Assembly: GCA_030529995.1 (NCBI GenBank)
Contig: JAUMVT010000028.1
Span: 1-34,336 of the forward strand
Length of the DNA stretch: 34,336 nucleotides
Origin: Clostridia bacterium
GTDB taxonomy: Bacteria; Bacillota; Clostridia; Christensenellales; Aristaeellaceae
Reading direction: 5' to 3'
Shown piece after piece: positions 6,755 through 15,444 of the stretch. The position numbers were made by a program, and so were the translations under genes. The first letter of the stretch is position 1. Every line of letters begins with the position of its first letter. The notes beneath the pieces were generated by a model. That model was not told where the DNA came from and made no database searches. It saw nothing but the letters and a program-made list of their open reading frames with translations.

Positions 6755-8284
6755 ATGAAGAAGTTTCTATCCATGCTGTTGGTTCTTACCATGGCACTGA
6801 CCTGCTGCTTCGGCACCATTGCCTCGGCAGAGGCGGACAAGGTGGTTGTCGGCATTACCATTGATCCCGGCAATATCGGCCCCTTCCAGGGCATGAGCGC
6901 CGGCCGCATCGGCATTCTGTTCACGACCTACGAATTCCTGACGACCAAGGTCAACGGCGAGCGTGTCAACTGCCTGGCGAAGGAAGTTACCCAGGTGGAC
7001 GAAAAGACGGTTGACGTTGAGATCTATGATTACATCGTCGATCAGGCAGGGAATCCGCTGACCGCCGCCGATGTTGCATGGAGCTACCAGACCGGTATGG
7101 ACTCTGGCAATCTGCCCAAGCTTTCCGCCATTGCAAGCGTTGAGGCGACAGGCGATTACACCGTGCGCTTTGTGTTCAACGAGCTGTCCGCCGGCGACCT
7201 TGACGCACTGCTGATGGAGTGCCCCATTGTCACCCGTGCCGCCTACGAGGCTAGCCCTGACCAGATGGCCACCGACCCGGTAAGCACCAGTGCCTATCAG
7301 GTGGTGAGCTACGTTTCCGGTTCAAAGATCGTTTACAAGGATACCGGCAAGTATTGGCAGACGGACGACAGCCTCGTGCCGCTGACTTCCAAGCACAATG
7401 TTGAGAACATCGAAATCGACATCATCCCGGATACCGCGCAGCTGACCAACGCCCTCAAGACCCGGGCCATTGACGTTTCCGTGTGGATCTCCGCAACGGA
7501 TATTGCCGACTTCAAGGATCAGCCCGGCTTCACCGTATCCCAGATGCCGGAAAACAGCACCGAGGTGTTCCTGTTCAATTGTTCCGACCAGTCCGTGTTT
7601 GCCAACAATCCTGATCTGCGCAAAGCCGTTGCCTATGCCATTGATTCCGAGCTGATTGCCGAAGGCGCATACAACGGGGATGCCCGTCCGGTCAAGACCT
7701 ACGGCAACACCAAGTACGCCGACTATGTGGATGCCTGGAATGACGAATCCTACTACGAGTACGACTTGGATAAGGCTAAGGAGCTGTACGCAGCCTCCGG
7801 CGCAAGCAATGTGAATCTTAAGCTGATGTACGTTACCAGTGACGAAACGGCCATGATGGCCACCATCGTTCAGGCGGAGCTGGCGGAACTGGGCATTAAC
7901 GTGGAGCTTTGCGGCTATGATTCTCAGCTCTTCAACCAGTACAAGTTTGACGGCGCCGATCAGTGGGACATCATGATCGACGAAGTAGCCTCCTCCACCA
8001 ACCTTGCCAACGTCTATAAGCTGGCATGGGACTGCAACGGCTACACCCACAGCGGTACGCTGAATTACGTGGATGATGCACAGCTCCAGAGCCTGCTGGA
8101 GGCAGCCATGAACGAAAAGACCCATAACGATGAAACGATGAATGCCTTCCACCAGTATCTGAAGGAGCAGTGCTACGGCATTGGCCTGGTTCAGAAGCTG
8201 AGCAATGTGGCACACACCGACACCATCAAGACGCTGGCGACCTGCTTCCGCGGTCAGGTGCTGCCGGGCGCATGCGAATACTGA
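6755..8284 (+). CDS. ABC transporter substrate-binding protein, family 5 (Opp/Dpp type)
   Basis: Protein of 509 aa. It starts with a signal peptide MKKFLSMLLVLTMALTC, probable cleavage after ASA (residue 25). Two cysteines (17-18) lie in the hydrophobic core but do not form a good lipobox, so surface anchoring is uncertain. The body matches extracellular solute-binding family 5: VDVEIYDYIVDQAGNPLTAADVAWSY, FNCSDQSVFANNPDLRKAVAYAID, and the usual C-terminal lobe. Such proteins bind oligopeptides, nickel, sugars or other small conjugates. The ATG at 6755 follows AGGTGG. A hairpin after the gene (8306-8337) should raise its level over the permeases. Confidence 0.9.
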   Translation: MKKFLSMLLVLTMALTCCFGTIASAEADKVVVGITIDPGNIGPFQGMSAGRIGILFTTYEFLTTKVNGERVNCLAKEVTQVDEKTVDVEIYDYIVDQAGNPLTAADVAWSYQTGMDSGNLPKLSAIASVEATGDYTVRFVFNELSAGDLDALLMECPIVTRAAYEASPDQMATDPVSTSAYQVVSYVSGSKIVYKDTGKYWQTDDSLVPLTSKHNVENIEIDIIPDTAQLTNALKTRAIDVSVWISATDIADFKDQPGFTVSQMPENSTEVFLFNCSDQSVFANNPDLRKAVAYAIDSELIAEGAYNGDARPVKTYGNTKYADYVDAWNDESYYEYDLDKAKELYAASGASNVNLKLMYVTSDETAMMATIVQAELAELGINVELCGYDSQLFNQYKFDGADQWDIMIDEVASSTNLANVYKLAWDCNGYTHSGTLNYVDDAQLQSLLEAAMNEKTHNDETMNAFHQYLKEQCYGIGLVQKLSNVAHTDTIKTLATCFRGQVLPGACEY

Positions 8285-8305
8285 TTCATTTGCCCCTTGT
8301 CGGGA

Positions 8306-8345
8306 GGCGCTGCGGCTTCATAGGGGGTCGCAGCGCCTTCTTTCA
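8306..8345 (+). terminator. intra-operon hairpin after the binding-protein gene
   Basis: A 9-bp perfect stem GGCGCTGCG / CGCAGCGCC (8306-8314, 8329-8337) is followed by TTCTTTC. It lies in the 103-bp gap between the binding protein and the first permease. A leaky terminator or mRNA-stabilising hairpin here would give an excess of binding protein. Confidence 0.6.
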
Positions 8346-8387
8346 GCAACATGACCCGGCATAACGGCAAAAGGAAGAGAGGGCAAC

Positions 8388-9344
8388 ATGGGAAGATATA
8401 TTCTCAAGCGTCTGCTGTGGATGATTCCGGTGATGCTGGGCATTGCCGTCCTGATTTTCTCCATCATGTATATCTGCCCCGGCGACCCGGCTGCATCTAT
8501 GCTGGGTACGGGTGCGACCCAGGTGCAGATTGAGGCCAAGCGGGAGGAAATGGGGCTTAACGACCCGTATATCGTCCGCCTCGGGCGTTACCTGTGCGAC
8601 GTTTTCCTGCATTTTGATTTGGGCACAAGCTACATGTACGGCACCCCCGTCATCGATGGTCTGATGGAACGCATGCAGTACACGCTGGTCATTGCGCTGT
8701 CCTGCATGCTGATGCAGATTCTCATCGGTACGCCCTTAGGGATTATTGCTGCAACGCATCGCAACGGCATTGCGGATCGAATCTGCATGTTCATCGCCAT
8801 GCTGGGTGTGAGCATCCCGGCCTTCTGGCTGGCACTGATGATGGTGGTGGTATTCGCTGTGAACCTGGGGTGGCTTCCGGCGTTTGGTGTAGGCGGCTTC
8901 AAGTACTACATCATGCCATGCCTGGCCAACTGTCTGGCAGGCGTGGCGACACAGGCACGGCAGACCCGATCCAGCATGCTGGAGGTCATTCGTTCGGACT
9001 ATGTGACCACAGCGAAGGCGAAGGGGCTTTCCGAACGCAGTGTGCTGCTCAAGCATGCACTCCCCAATGCCTTGATTCCCATCATCACCATTGTGGGCAA
9101 TGGCATGGGCATGATGCTGGGCGGCACGGTGGTCATTGAGAACGTGTTCTCCATCCCCGGCATCGGCAGCTACATGACCAGCGCCATCAACAGCCGGGAT
9201 TATCCCATCGTCATGGGCGGCGTGCTGCTACTGGGGCTGATCTTCAGCCTGATTATGCTGCTGGTGGATGTGGTCTATGCCTTTGTTGACCCGCGCATCA
9301 AAGCCCAGTACGAAGGCAAAAAGAGGAGGAAGAGCCATGCGTAA
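8388..9344 (+). CDS. ABC transporter permease, DppB/OppB type
   Basis: Protein of 318 aa with six predicted membrane helices. The N-terminus YILKRLLWMIPVMLGIAVLI is typical of the DppB/OppB family. The cytoplasmic EAA loop that docks the ATPases is SDYVTTAKAKGLSERSVLLK. It pairs with the next gene, with which it overlaps by 8 bp (ATGCGTAA), to form the membrane channel of the importer. Confidence 0.92.
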   Translation: MGRYILKRLLWMIPVMLGIAVLIFSIMYICPGDPAASMLGTGATQVQIEAKREEMGLNDPYIVRLGRYLCDVFLHFDLGTSYMYGTPVIDGLMERMQYTLVIALSCMLMQILIGTPLGIIAATHRNGIADRICMFIAMLGVSIPAFWLALMMVVVFAVNLGWLPAFGVGGFKYYIMPCLANCLAGVATQARQTRSSMLEVIRSDYVTTAKAKGLSERSVLLKHALPNALIPIITIVGNGMGMMLGGTVVIENVFSIPGIGSYMTSAINSRDYPIVMGGVLLLGLIFSLIMLLVDVVYAFVDPRIKAQYEGKKRRKSHA

Positions 9345-10215
9345 AACCAACGACGTGATGCATCGCCGCCGCAAGGAGGGGCAGTTCGCACAGGTCATGC
9401 ATCGGCTGCGCAAAAATAAGGCTGCCATGCTTGGGTTGAGCATTGTACTGGTGCTCATTGTGCTGGCCATTCTTTCTCCGTGGATCATGCCCTACGACTA
9501 CACGAAGATGGACATCAAAAACAAGTATGCCACGCCCAGTGCTGACCACTGGTTTGGCTGCGACGAGCTGGGGCGGGACATTTTCTCCCGACTGCTGTAC
9601 GGTTCCCGTGCTTCCCTGAGCCTGGGACTGCTGGCAACGCTGCTTTCCACAGCCATCGGCGTGGTGCTGGGTTCGGTGGTCGGTTACTTTGGCGGCAAGG
9701 TTGACACGGTGATCATGCGGCTGCTGGACATCTTTCAGGCCATCCCCGGGATGCTGCTTTCCATTGCCATTTCTGCTGCCCTGGGCTCGGGCTTCGGCAA
9801 CACGATTATTGCCCTTTCCATCGGCGGTGTGCCGATGACGGTTCGCCTGCTGCGGGGCTCCATCCTGACCGTCCGTAAGCAGGAATACATTGAGGCGGCT
9901 GAAAAGATTAACTGCAGCAAGCTGCGGATCATCACTTCGCACATTCTGCCCAACGCAATCGCACCGCTGATTGTATCGGTGACCATGGGCATCGGCAACA
10001 CGATTCTGCAGGCGGCCTGCTTGAGCTATATCGGCCTGGGTGTGCAGCCCCCCACTCCGGAATGGGGCGCCATGCTCTCCGCCGGCAAGTCCGTCATTAC
10101 CCGCTACCCCCACCTGTGCATTTTCCCCGGTCTGTGCATCATGGTGATCGTGCTGAGCTTCAACATGCTGGGCGACGGTCTGCGTGATGCAATGGATCCC
10201 AAGCTGAAGAACTAA
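9337..10215 (+). CDS. ABC transporter permease, DppC/OppC type
   Basis: Protein of 292 aa. The N-terminus has the short DppC/OppC cytoplasmic segment FAQVMHRLRKNKAAMLGLS and then a first helix. HWFGCDELGRDIFSRLLYGS is the diagnostic OppC-type motif, and the EAA loop is EYIEAAEKINCSKLRIITSH. The ATG at 9337 is preceded by GAGGAGG and overlaps the end of the upstream permease, so translation is probably coupled. The next gene starts 13 bp downstream. Confidence 0.92.
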   Translation: MRKTNDVMHRRRKEGQFAQVMHRLRKNKAAMLGLSIVLVLIVLAILSPWIMPYDYTKMDIKNKYATPSADHWFGCDELGRDIFSRLLYGSRASLSLGLLATLLSTAIGVVLGSVVGYFGGKVDTVIMRLLDIFQAIPGMLLSIAISAALGSGFGNTIIALSIGGVPMTVRLLRGSILTVRKQEYIEAAEKINCSKLRIITSHILPNAIAPLIVSVTMGIGNTILQAACLSYIGLGVQPPTPEWGAMLSAGKSVITRYPHLCIFPGLCIMVIVLSFNMLGDGLRDAMDPKLKN

Positions 10216-10228
10216 GGAGGCTGAAACC

Positions 10229-11224
10229 ATGGACACCATCAAAAAGGATGCGCTGCTTTCCGTGCGTCACCTGACCGTGGAATACACCTCCGAGGGTGAA
10301 GTGATTCATGCGGTCAATGATGTATCATTCGATTTGGAGAAAGGGAAAACCATCGGCCTGGTCGGCGAAACAGGCGCAGGGAAAACCTCCATTGCCAAGG
10401 CCATTCTTCGGATTCTGCCTGAGCCGCCTGCCCGGGTGAAGACCGGCGAAATCTGGTTTGAAGGCCGGGAACTGCTGGGGCTGAAGGAAGAGGAGATGCG
10501 GAAGATTCGCGGCAAAAACATCTCCATGATCTTTCAGGATCCGATGACGGCACTGAACCCGATCATGCGCATCGGAAAGCAGATTGCCGAGGTCATCCGC
10601 CTGCATGAAAAATGCAGCAAGGCGCAGGCCGTCCAAAAGGCGAAGGAAATGCTGGAGATGGTCGGCATTCCCGGCGAACGTTACTATGAGTATCCGCATC
10701 AGTTTTCCGGCGGCATGAAGCAGCGTGTGGTCATTGCCATGGCGCTGGCCTGTGCGCCCGACCTGCTGCTGGCCGACGAGCCGACAACGGCACTGGACGT
10801 GACGATTCAGGCTCAGGTGCTGGATATGATCAACGAGCTGAAAGAGCGGCTCAACACCTCCATGGTGATGATCACCCACGATCTTGGCGTGGTGGCTCAG
10901 GTCTGCGACAGCGTGGCAGTGGTCTACGCAGGGGAGATCATGGAGTACGGCACCAAGGAGCAGATTTTCGATCATCCGCTCTACCCCTATACCAAGGGCT
11001 TGTTCGGGTCGCTGCCGGACATGAACGATGATGCCGAGCGGCTTTCTCCCATTGAGGGATTGCCGCCGAACCCGGCGGATCTGCCGAAGGGCTGCGCCTT
11101 CCATCCCCGCTGCCCTTATGCAACAGAAGCTTGTAAACAGGCGCATATTCCGCTGACAGACATGGGTGGCGGGCACCTGTGCCGCTGCTGCCGCGTAAGC
11201 GAAATTGCAAAGGAGGGAACATGA
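10229..11224 (+). CDS. ABC transporter ATP-binding protein, DppD/OppD type
   Basis: Protein of 331 aa. The Walker A is GETGAGKT (46-53), the Q-loop MIFQDPMTALNP, the signature FSGGMKQR (159-166), the Walker B LLLADEP with the D-loop TTALD, and a switch histidine in MITHDLG. The C-terminus has the oligopeptide-transporter extension with cysteines (KGCAFHPRCPYATEACKQ), which in some relatives binds an Fe-S cluster. All catalytic residues are present. AAGGAGG precedes the ATG. The stop overlaps the start of the next ATPase gene (ATGA). Confidence 0.93.
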   Translation: MDTIKKDALLSVRHLTVEYTSEGEVIHAVNDVSFDLEKGKTIGLVGETGAGKTSIAKAILRILPEPPARVKTGEIWFEGRELLGLKEEEMRKIRGKNISMIFQDPMTALNPIMRIGKQIAEVIRLHEKCSKAQAVQKAKEMLEMVGIPGERYYEYPHQFSGGMKQRVVIAMALACAPDLLLADEPTTALDVTIQAQVLDMINELKERLNTSMVMITHDLGVVAQVCDSVAVVYAGEIMEYGTKEQIFDHPLYPYTKGLFGSLPDMNDDAERLSPIEGLPPNPADLPKGCAFHPRCPYATEACKQAHIPLTDMGGGHLCRCCRVSEIAKEGT

Positions 11225-12186
11225 TGGAAGTACCCATGATCGAGGTCAGACACCTGAAAAAGTATTTCGACACGCCCAAAGGCCTGCTTCATGCGGTGGA
11301 TGATGTTTCCTTCAAAATCGGCAAAGGGAAAACCATGGGTGTGGTGGGCGAGTCCGGCTGCGGCAAAAGCACGCTGGGGCGCACCATCATTCACCTGCTG
11401 GAAAGCACGGATGGGCAGATTTTCCTGAACGGCGAGGATATTACCCATGTGAATCGGAAAAAGATGCACGAGATCAATGAGAAGATGCAGATCGTCTTCC
11501 AAGATCCCTATTCTTCCCTGAACCCGCGGCAGACGGTTGAGGAGATTATCAAGGAGCCGCTGAAGCTTTCAGGCCGCTATAAAACCCGTGCTGAGTTGAA
11601 TGCAAAGACGGAAGAGCTGATGGGGCTGGTGGGCATTGATGAGCGGCTGCGGCTGGCTTACCCCCATGAGCTGGATGGAGGACGCCGCCAGCGTGTAGGT
11701 ATTGCACGGGCACTGGCACTCAGCCCGGATTTTATCGTCTGCGATGAGCCGGTTTCTGCCCTGGATGTATCCATTCAGGCGCAGGTGCTGAATCTTTTGC
11801 AGGATTTGCAGCAGCAGCGCGGACTGACGTATATGTTTGTCACGCACGACCTTTCTGTTGTGCGCCATATTTCCGACGACATCTGCGTCATGTATCTGGG
11901 ACAGCTGGTGGAAACCGCCCCTGCAAAGGAACTGTTTGCCGCACCGCTGCACCCGTATACCAAGGCGCTGCTTTCCGCCATTCCTTCCACGGATATTCAC
12001 AGCAAGCAGGAGCGGATCCGCCTGAAGGGCGAAATCACTTCGCCCATTGATCCTAAACCCGGTTGCCGGTTTGCGGCGCGCTGCCCATATGCCTGTGAAA
12101 ACTGCCGCAAGCTCCAGGAACTGCAGGAGCTGATGCCCAATCACTTCGTCTCCTGCTGCCGCGCGAAAGAGATCAACGGATTGTGA
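11221..12186 (+). CDS. ABC transporter ATP-binding protein, DppF/OppF type
   Basis: Protein of 321 aa. The Walker A is GESGCGKS (43-50), the Walker B FIVCDEP with VSALD, and the switch histidine is in FVTHDLS. The signature reads LDGGRRQR (151-158), with Asp in place of the usual Ser of LSGGQ; I believe this variant occurs in other clostridial OppF proteins, so it is probably functional. The C-terminal cysteine segment PGCRFAARCPYACENC is present. It completes the two-ATPase, two-permease importer. A second ATG at 11224 is an equally good start. The next gene begins 11 bp downstream. Confidence 0.92.
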   Translation: MMEVPMIEVRHLKKYFDTPKGLLHAVDDVSFKIGKGKTMGVVGESGCGKSTLGRTIIHLLESTDGQIFLNGEDITHVNRKKMHEINEKMQIVFQDPYSSLNPRQTVEEIIKEPLKLSGRYKTRAELNAKTEELMGLVGIDERLRLAYPHELDGGRRQRVGIARALALSPDFIVCDEPVSALDVSIQAQVLNLLQDLQQQRGLTYMFVTHDLSVVRHISDDICVMYLGQLVETAPAKELFAAPLHPYTKALLSAIPSTDIHSKQERIRLKGEITSPIDPKPGCRFAARCPYACENCRKLQELQELMPNHFVSCCRAKEINGL

Positions 12187-12197
12187 GGAAAAAAGCC

Positions 12198-13409
12198 ATG
12201 AAAGAACCGCAAATGATGGAAATCACAACCCTTGTGGAGGCTCATTCTGCCGGGGCACGCATGACGGCCGTTGTCATTGAATACAGCGATGCGGTGCTGG
12301 GAGAGAAGCTGCGCATGGAGGACTTCCAGGTGGAGGGCTATCCGATTGTTGCGGCCTGCGCCTCGGACACGCCCCGGGGAACGGTGGCGCGGACAGGACG
12401 CTTTGTGCAGCTCATTCTGGATGAACAGAATCCGGCAACCCGGCTTTGCCAAATGGGGGAGGATCGGCGGCTGCAGATCAATCGGCCAACCCTTATGGTG
12501 ACGCAGAAGCGCCCCATTGAAATGGCCAGCGGCAAGCAGGCTGCACCGTTTGAGCAGCAAGCATCGGAGCACATGGATGCAGGGGTGATTGATCGCTTTC
12601 TGACGGCCTCCTTCACCACAAAGACGGGGCAGACCCTGCGCTATAACCTGTATACACCGGAGAAGATTGTCCGCGGGCAAAAGTATCCTGTCGTGCTTTT
12701 CATCCATGATTTGGGCTCCTGCTCGGAGGATGTGCAGGCACCTCTTCTGCAGGGCACGGGGGCAACCGTTTGGGCACTGGAATCCGATTACGGCCGCAGA
12801 CCCTGCTTCGTCCTCGCACCCCAGTACACCCGCCAGTGCGCCAATGATGACTTTGAAGTGACGTGGGAAGCGGATGCAACCGTGGAGCTGCTGGAAAATC
12901 TTTGCGATCTTTACGCCATTGACCGGAAGCGCATTTACGCAACCGGGCAGTCCATGGGCTGCATGATGATCTGCGAAATGATGCTGCGCAACCCGAATTT
13001 CTTTGCAGCCAGTCTGCTTGTTGCAGGTCAGTGGGATCCGGCGCGTATGGCGAAAGCAAAGAACGAAACCCTCTGGGTGGTTGTCTCCGGCGGCGATGAA
13101 AAGGCGTTCCCCATCATGCGGAAAGCACTGTACGGCATGCGGGCGGCAGGCGGATCCCTGTGCGAGGCGCATGTGAATGCCAGGGCGGATGCGGCCATGC
13201 TGGATGCCTTGATCCGCACCCAGAACAACCGGAACTGCAACCTGAATTTTACCTGGTTCGAGGGCAGGAGCGTGATCCCGGACGGGCTGGAGGTGCACGG
13301 CGGCATGCATCACATTTGCACCTGGAAAAAGGCTTACGACATCAAGGCGCTGCGGGAATGGCTCTTTGAACAGCGGCTTTACGAGGGGAGGATCAGCGTT
13401 CATGATTGA
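12198..13409 (+). CDS. EstA-like esterase with Ig-like N-terminal domain
   Basis: Protein of 403 aa. The first ~110 residues form a beta-rich segment (MTAVVIEYSDAVL, PRGTVARTGRFVQLIL) like the Ig-like N-terminal domain of EstA-type esterases. The alpha/beta-hydrolase domain follows: QTLRYNLYTPEK, YPVVLFIHDLG (oxyanion region), the nucleophile elbow GQSMG (250-254, Ser252), VVSGGDEK (Asp300), and HGGMHH (His371 or His372). There is no signal peptide, so it acts on imported material. Related proteins are annotated as PHB-depolymerase-type or prolyl-oligopeptidase-like esterases; the substrate is unknown. The ATG at 12198 has GAGG 9 nt upstream. The gene overlaps the next by 8 bp. Confidence 0.75.
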   Translation: MKEPQMMEITTLVEAHSAGARMTAVVIEYSDAVLGEKLRMEDFQVEGYPIVAACASDTPRGTVARTGRFVQLILDEQNPATRLCQMGEDRRLQINRPTLMVTQKRPIEMASGKQAAPFEQQASEHMDAGVIDRFLTASFTTKTGQTLRYNLYTPEKIVRGQKYPVVLFIHDLGSCSEDVQAPLLQGTGATVWALESDYGRRPCFVLAPQYTRQCANDDFEVTWEADATVELLENLCDLYAIDRKRIYATGQSMGCMMICEMMLRNPNFFAASLLVAGQWDPARMAKAKNETLWVVVSGGDEKAFPIMRKALYGMRAAGGSLCEAHVNARADAAMLDALIRTQNNRNCNLNFTWFEGRSVIPDGLEVHGGMHHICTWKKAYDIKALREWLFEQRLYEGRISVHD

Positions 13410-14289
13410 TTTTTCATGCAAGAAGGACATTTATCTGGAAGATGAGGACGGGCTGATCCTGCCCATGAGTGAGCCTTACTTTCGGGCGAAGCAAATTGCT
13501 CCGGGCACATGGCAGGTGCTTTCTGACGGTGATTATTCCTACCTGCTGGAGGGAGACGAGGAAGCACTGCTGATTGATTCCGGCTATGGTGCGGGCAATA
13601 TCAGAGCATATTGTCAGACACTGACGGATAAGCCTCTTGCCAAAATTGCCAATACCCATGACCACTTTGACCACACCGCCAACAACAGTTATTTTGATTT
13701 GACCTATCTGTCTGCGGAAACAAAGCCGCTGGCAACCATTCCCTTTCCCAGCTTTGCAGGCATTGATTTTCCGCGGAATTATCCGGTGCAGATCGTTGGC
13801 GACGGTGATGTGATTCCGCTTAAGGGGCGGGAACTGCTGGTCTTTGAGATTCCGGATCACGCCGTGGGCAGCCTTGCTTTTCTTGATAGAAGAGAGCGGA
13901 TTCTTTTCTCCGGCGACGAGTTCTCACCAATGGGGAAAAACTTAAACGGCGGTGTGACCCACTGGCTGGCCATGCTGCAGAAGCTTGCCCCCTACCGCAA
14001 GGATTTTGACCGTCTCTGCGCAGGCGCATGGATCATGGATGCTTCCGTCTTTGATGCTCAACTGGCCTGCACCCGGTATATTCTGGACGGACACGAGGGG
14101 GAGCCGGCGGAAGCGGCGAATTTCCCAAACACGGAACGGTTTGACGAGGCAGGACGGAGAATCTGGAAGCGCCGCCTGCCCCATCCGGGGGATGGACCGA
14201 AGAACATGAATGCCGGGCTTGCATGGAGGCGAACCGTGCATTACGGCGGAACAAGCATTACGTACGATATCCGCAAACTGCACGAATGA
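13402..14289 (+). CDS. MBL-fold metallo-hydrolase
   Basis: Protein of 295 aa. All metal ligands of a two-zinc MBL hydrolase are visible: THDHFDH (85-91; His86, His88, Asp90, His91), PDHAVGS (His153), SGDEFSP (Asp172) and LDGHEGE (His231). No signal peptide. Members of this broad family act as lactonases, thioesterases, lactamases and others, so the exact reaction cannot be read off. Its place between two esterase-type genes suggests hydrolysis of an intermediate of the same pathway. The ATG overlaps the upstream stop; GGGAGG is ~10 nt upstream. Confidence 0.85.
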   Translation: MIDFSCKKDIYLEDEDGLILPMSEPYFRAKQIAPGTWQVLSDGDYSYLLEGDEEALLIDSGYGAGNIRAYCQTLTDKPLAKIANTHDHFDHTANNSYFDLTYLSAETKPLATIPFPSFAGIDFPRNYPVQIVGDGDVIPLKGRELLVFEIPDHAVGSLAFLDRRERILFSGDEFSPMGKNLNGGVTHWLAMLQKLAPYRKDFDRLCAGAWIMDASVFDAQLACTRYILDGHEGEPAEAANFPNTERFDEAGRRIWKRRLPHPGDGPKNMNAGLAWRRTVHYGGTSITYDIRKLHE

Positions 14290-14339
14290 AGGCGGCGGTA
14301 CGTCCTGCCTTAAGCTCTGATAAAAAGGAGAGTGACCGT

Positions 14340-15371
14340 ATGGTCATCGACGCAAATGTATACTGGTTCCCGGAAGCCATGTTTCAGGATGACGCGCTGC
14401 GTGCCCGGTTCTTCATGGATGTTCCCCGGGGCTATGGGACAAACGGCAAAATGGTTTCCCGCAACGGCAAAAAGCAGATTGTTATTGAGCGGCCCGTTGG
14501 CTGTCCGGGGGTGGACTATGTTGAAGGTGATTACACACTGGAAGGCATGCTTGCTGCCATGGATGAGGCAGGAGTGGACAAGGCCGTCATGAAGGTTCCT
14601 TGCGTCCACGAGTGGATGAGCCTGGACATGTGCCGCTACTTCAATGACGGTATGGCGGACTTTGCACGCCGCTCCGGCGGCAGGCTGACGGCTCTGGCGG
14701 TGATTCCGCCCTGGGGACATGAGGCGCAGCTGGCTGAGCTGGATCGCTGCTATCAGCAGCTGGGCATGCGGGGGGTACAGCTTTGTGCCCACTACGGCAA
14801 ATATTATCTGGATGATGCGGTCTTTGCGGCTCTGTTTGAGCGGCTGAACACCTATGGCATGAATGCCTACGTGCACCACACCCCTGTCCCGGTGGAATAT
14901 GCCAGCATTGCGGATTACACCAATTTGCGCCGCAGCCTTGGCCGCTGCATGGATCAGCTGACGGCCGTGGGGCGTGAGCTGTTCAGCGGTATGTTCGAGC
15001 GTTACCCGAGGGTGCGGCTGATTCACTCCATGCTGGGCGGCGGCTTCTTCACCTTCAGTGAAATGCTGATGCCCCATGGCCCTGCGGCACCGGATGCCTC
15101 CGGCCGATTTACCGCAACCCCGGAAAGCATGCGCCGCCACTTGGCCAATAACCTGTTCTTCGAAATGAGCCATGCTCAGCCCTGGGGCAAGGTGCTGCTG
15201 GAAACGGCGGTGCAGGTGCTGGGGGCAGACCATATCATCTACGGTTCTTCTTCCCCGGTGAAGGCAGAATGGATGCGGGGCGGGCCGGACTTTGTACGTA
15301 CGCTGGCAGTCAGTGAAGCCGACAAGGAACTGATGCTTTATGGTAATGCAAAGCGGCTGTATCAGCTGTAG
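14340..15371 (+). CDS. amidohydrolase-2-like protein with degenerate metal site
   Basis: Protein of 343 aa. The overall pattern is that of the amidohydrolase-2 family, which includes aromatic-acid decarboxylases: IDANVYWFP at the N-terminus, RGVQLCAHYGKYYLDD, NAYVHHTP (His179-His180), RLIHSMLGGG (His229), and HIIYGSSSP (300-306). The canonical first HxH is replaced by Asn6-x-Tyr8, and the final metal-binding Asp (GSDxP) by Ser. So at most two of the usual ligands remain, and it may be non-catalytic or use another mechanism. It has its own GGAG site 50 bp after the MBL gene. A hairpin follows it. Confidence 0.7.
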   Translation: MVIDANVYWFPEAMFQDDALRARFFMDVPRGYGTNGKMVSRNGKKQIVIERPVGCPGVDYVEGDYTLEGMLAAMDEAGVDKAVMKVPCVHEWMSLDMCRYFNDGMADFARRSGGRLTALAVIPPWGHEAQLAELDRCYQQLGMRGVQLCAHYGKYYLDDAVFAALFERLNTYGMNAYVHHTPVPVEYASIADYTNLRRSLGRCMDQLTAVGRELFSGMFERYPRVRLIHSMLGGGFFTFSEMLMPHGPAAPDASGRFTATPESMRRHLANNLFFEMSHAQPWGKVLLETAVQVLGADHIIYGSSSPVKAEWMRGGPDFVRTLAVSEADKELMLYGNAKRLYQL

Positions 15372-15386
15372 ACACCTCTTTCCTGG

Positions 15387-15423
15387 GCTGCCTCTGAAAC
15401 AGATCGGAGGCAGCTCATTTTTT
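15387..15423 (+). terminator. terminator-like hairpin inside the cluster
   Basis: An 8-bp stem GCTGCCTC / GAGGCAGC with a 12-nt loop (15387-15414) is followed by TCATTTTTTTC. It lies between the amidohydrolase-like and tannase-like genes and looks like a genuine intrinsic terminator. It probably works only partly, since no promoter is obvious before the next gene. Confidence 0.7.
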
Positions 15424-15444
15424 TCTGATCAAGGAGGATTGAAC

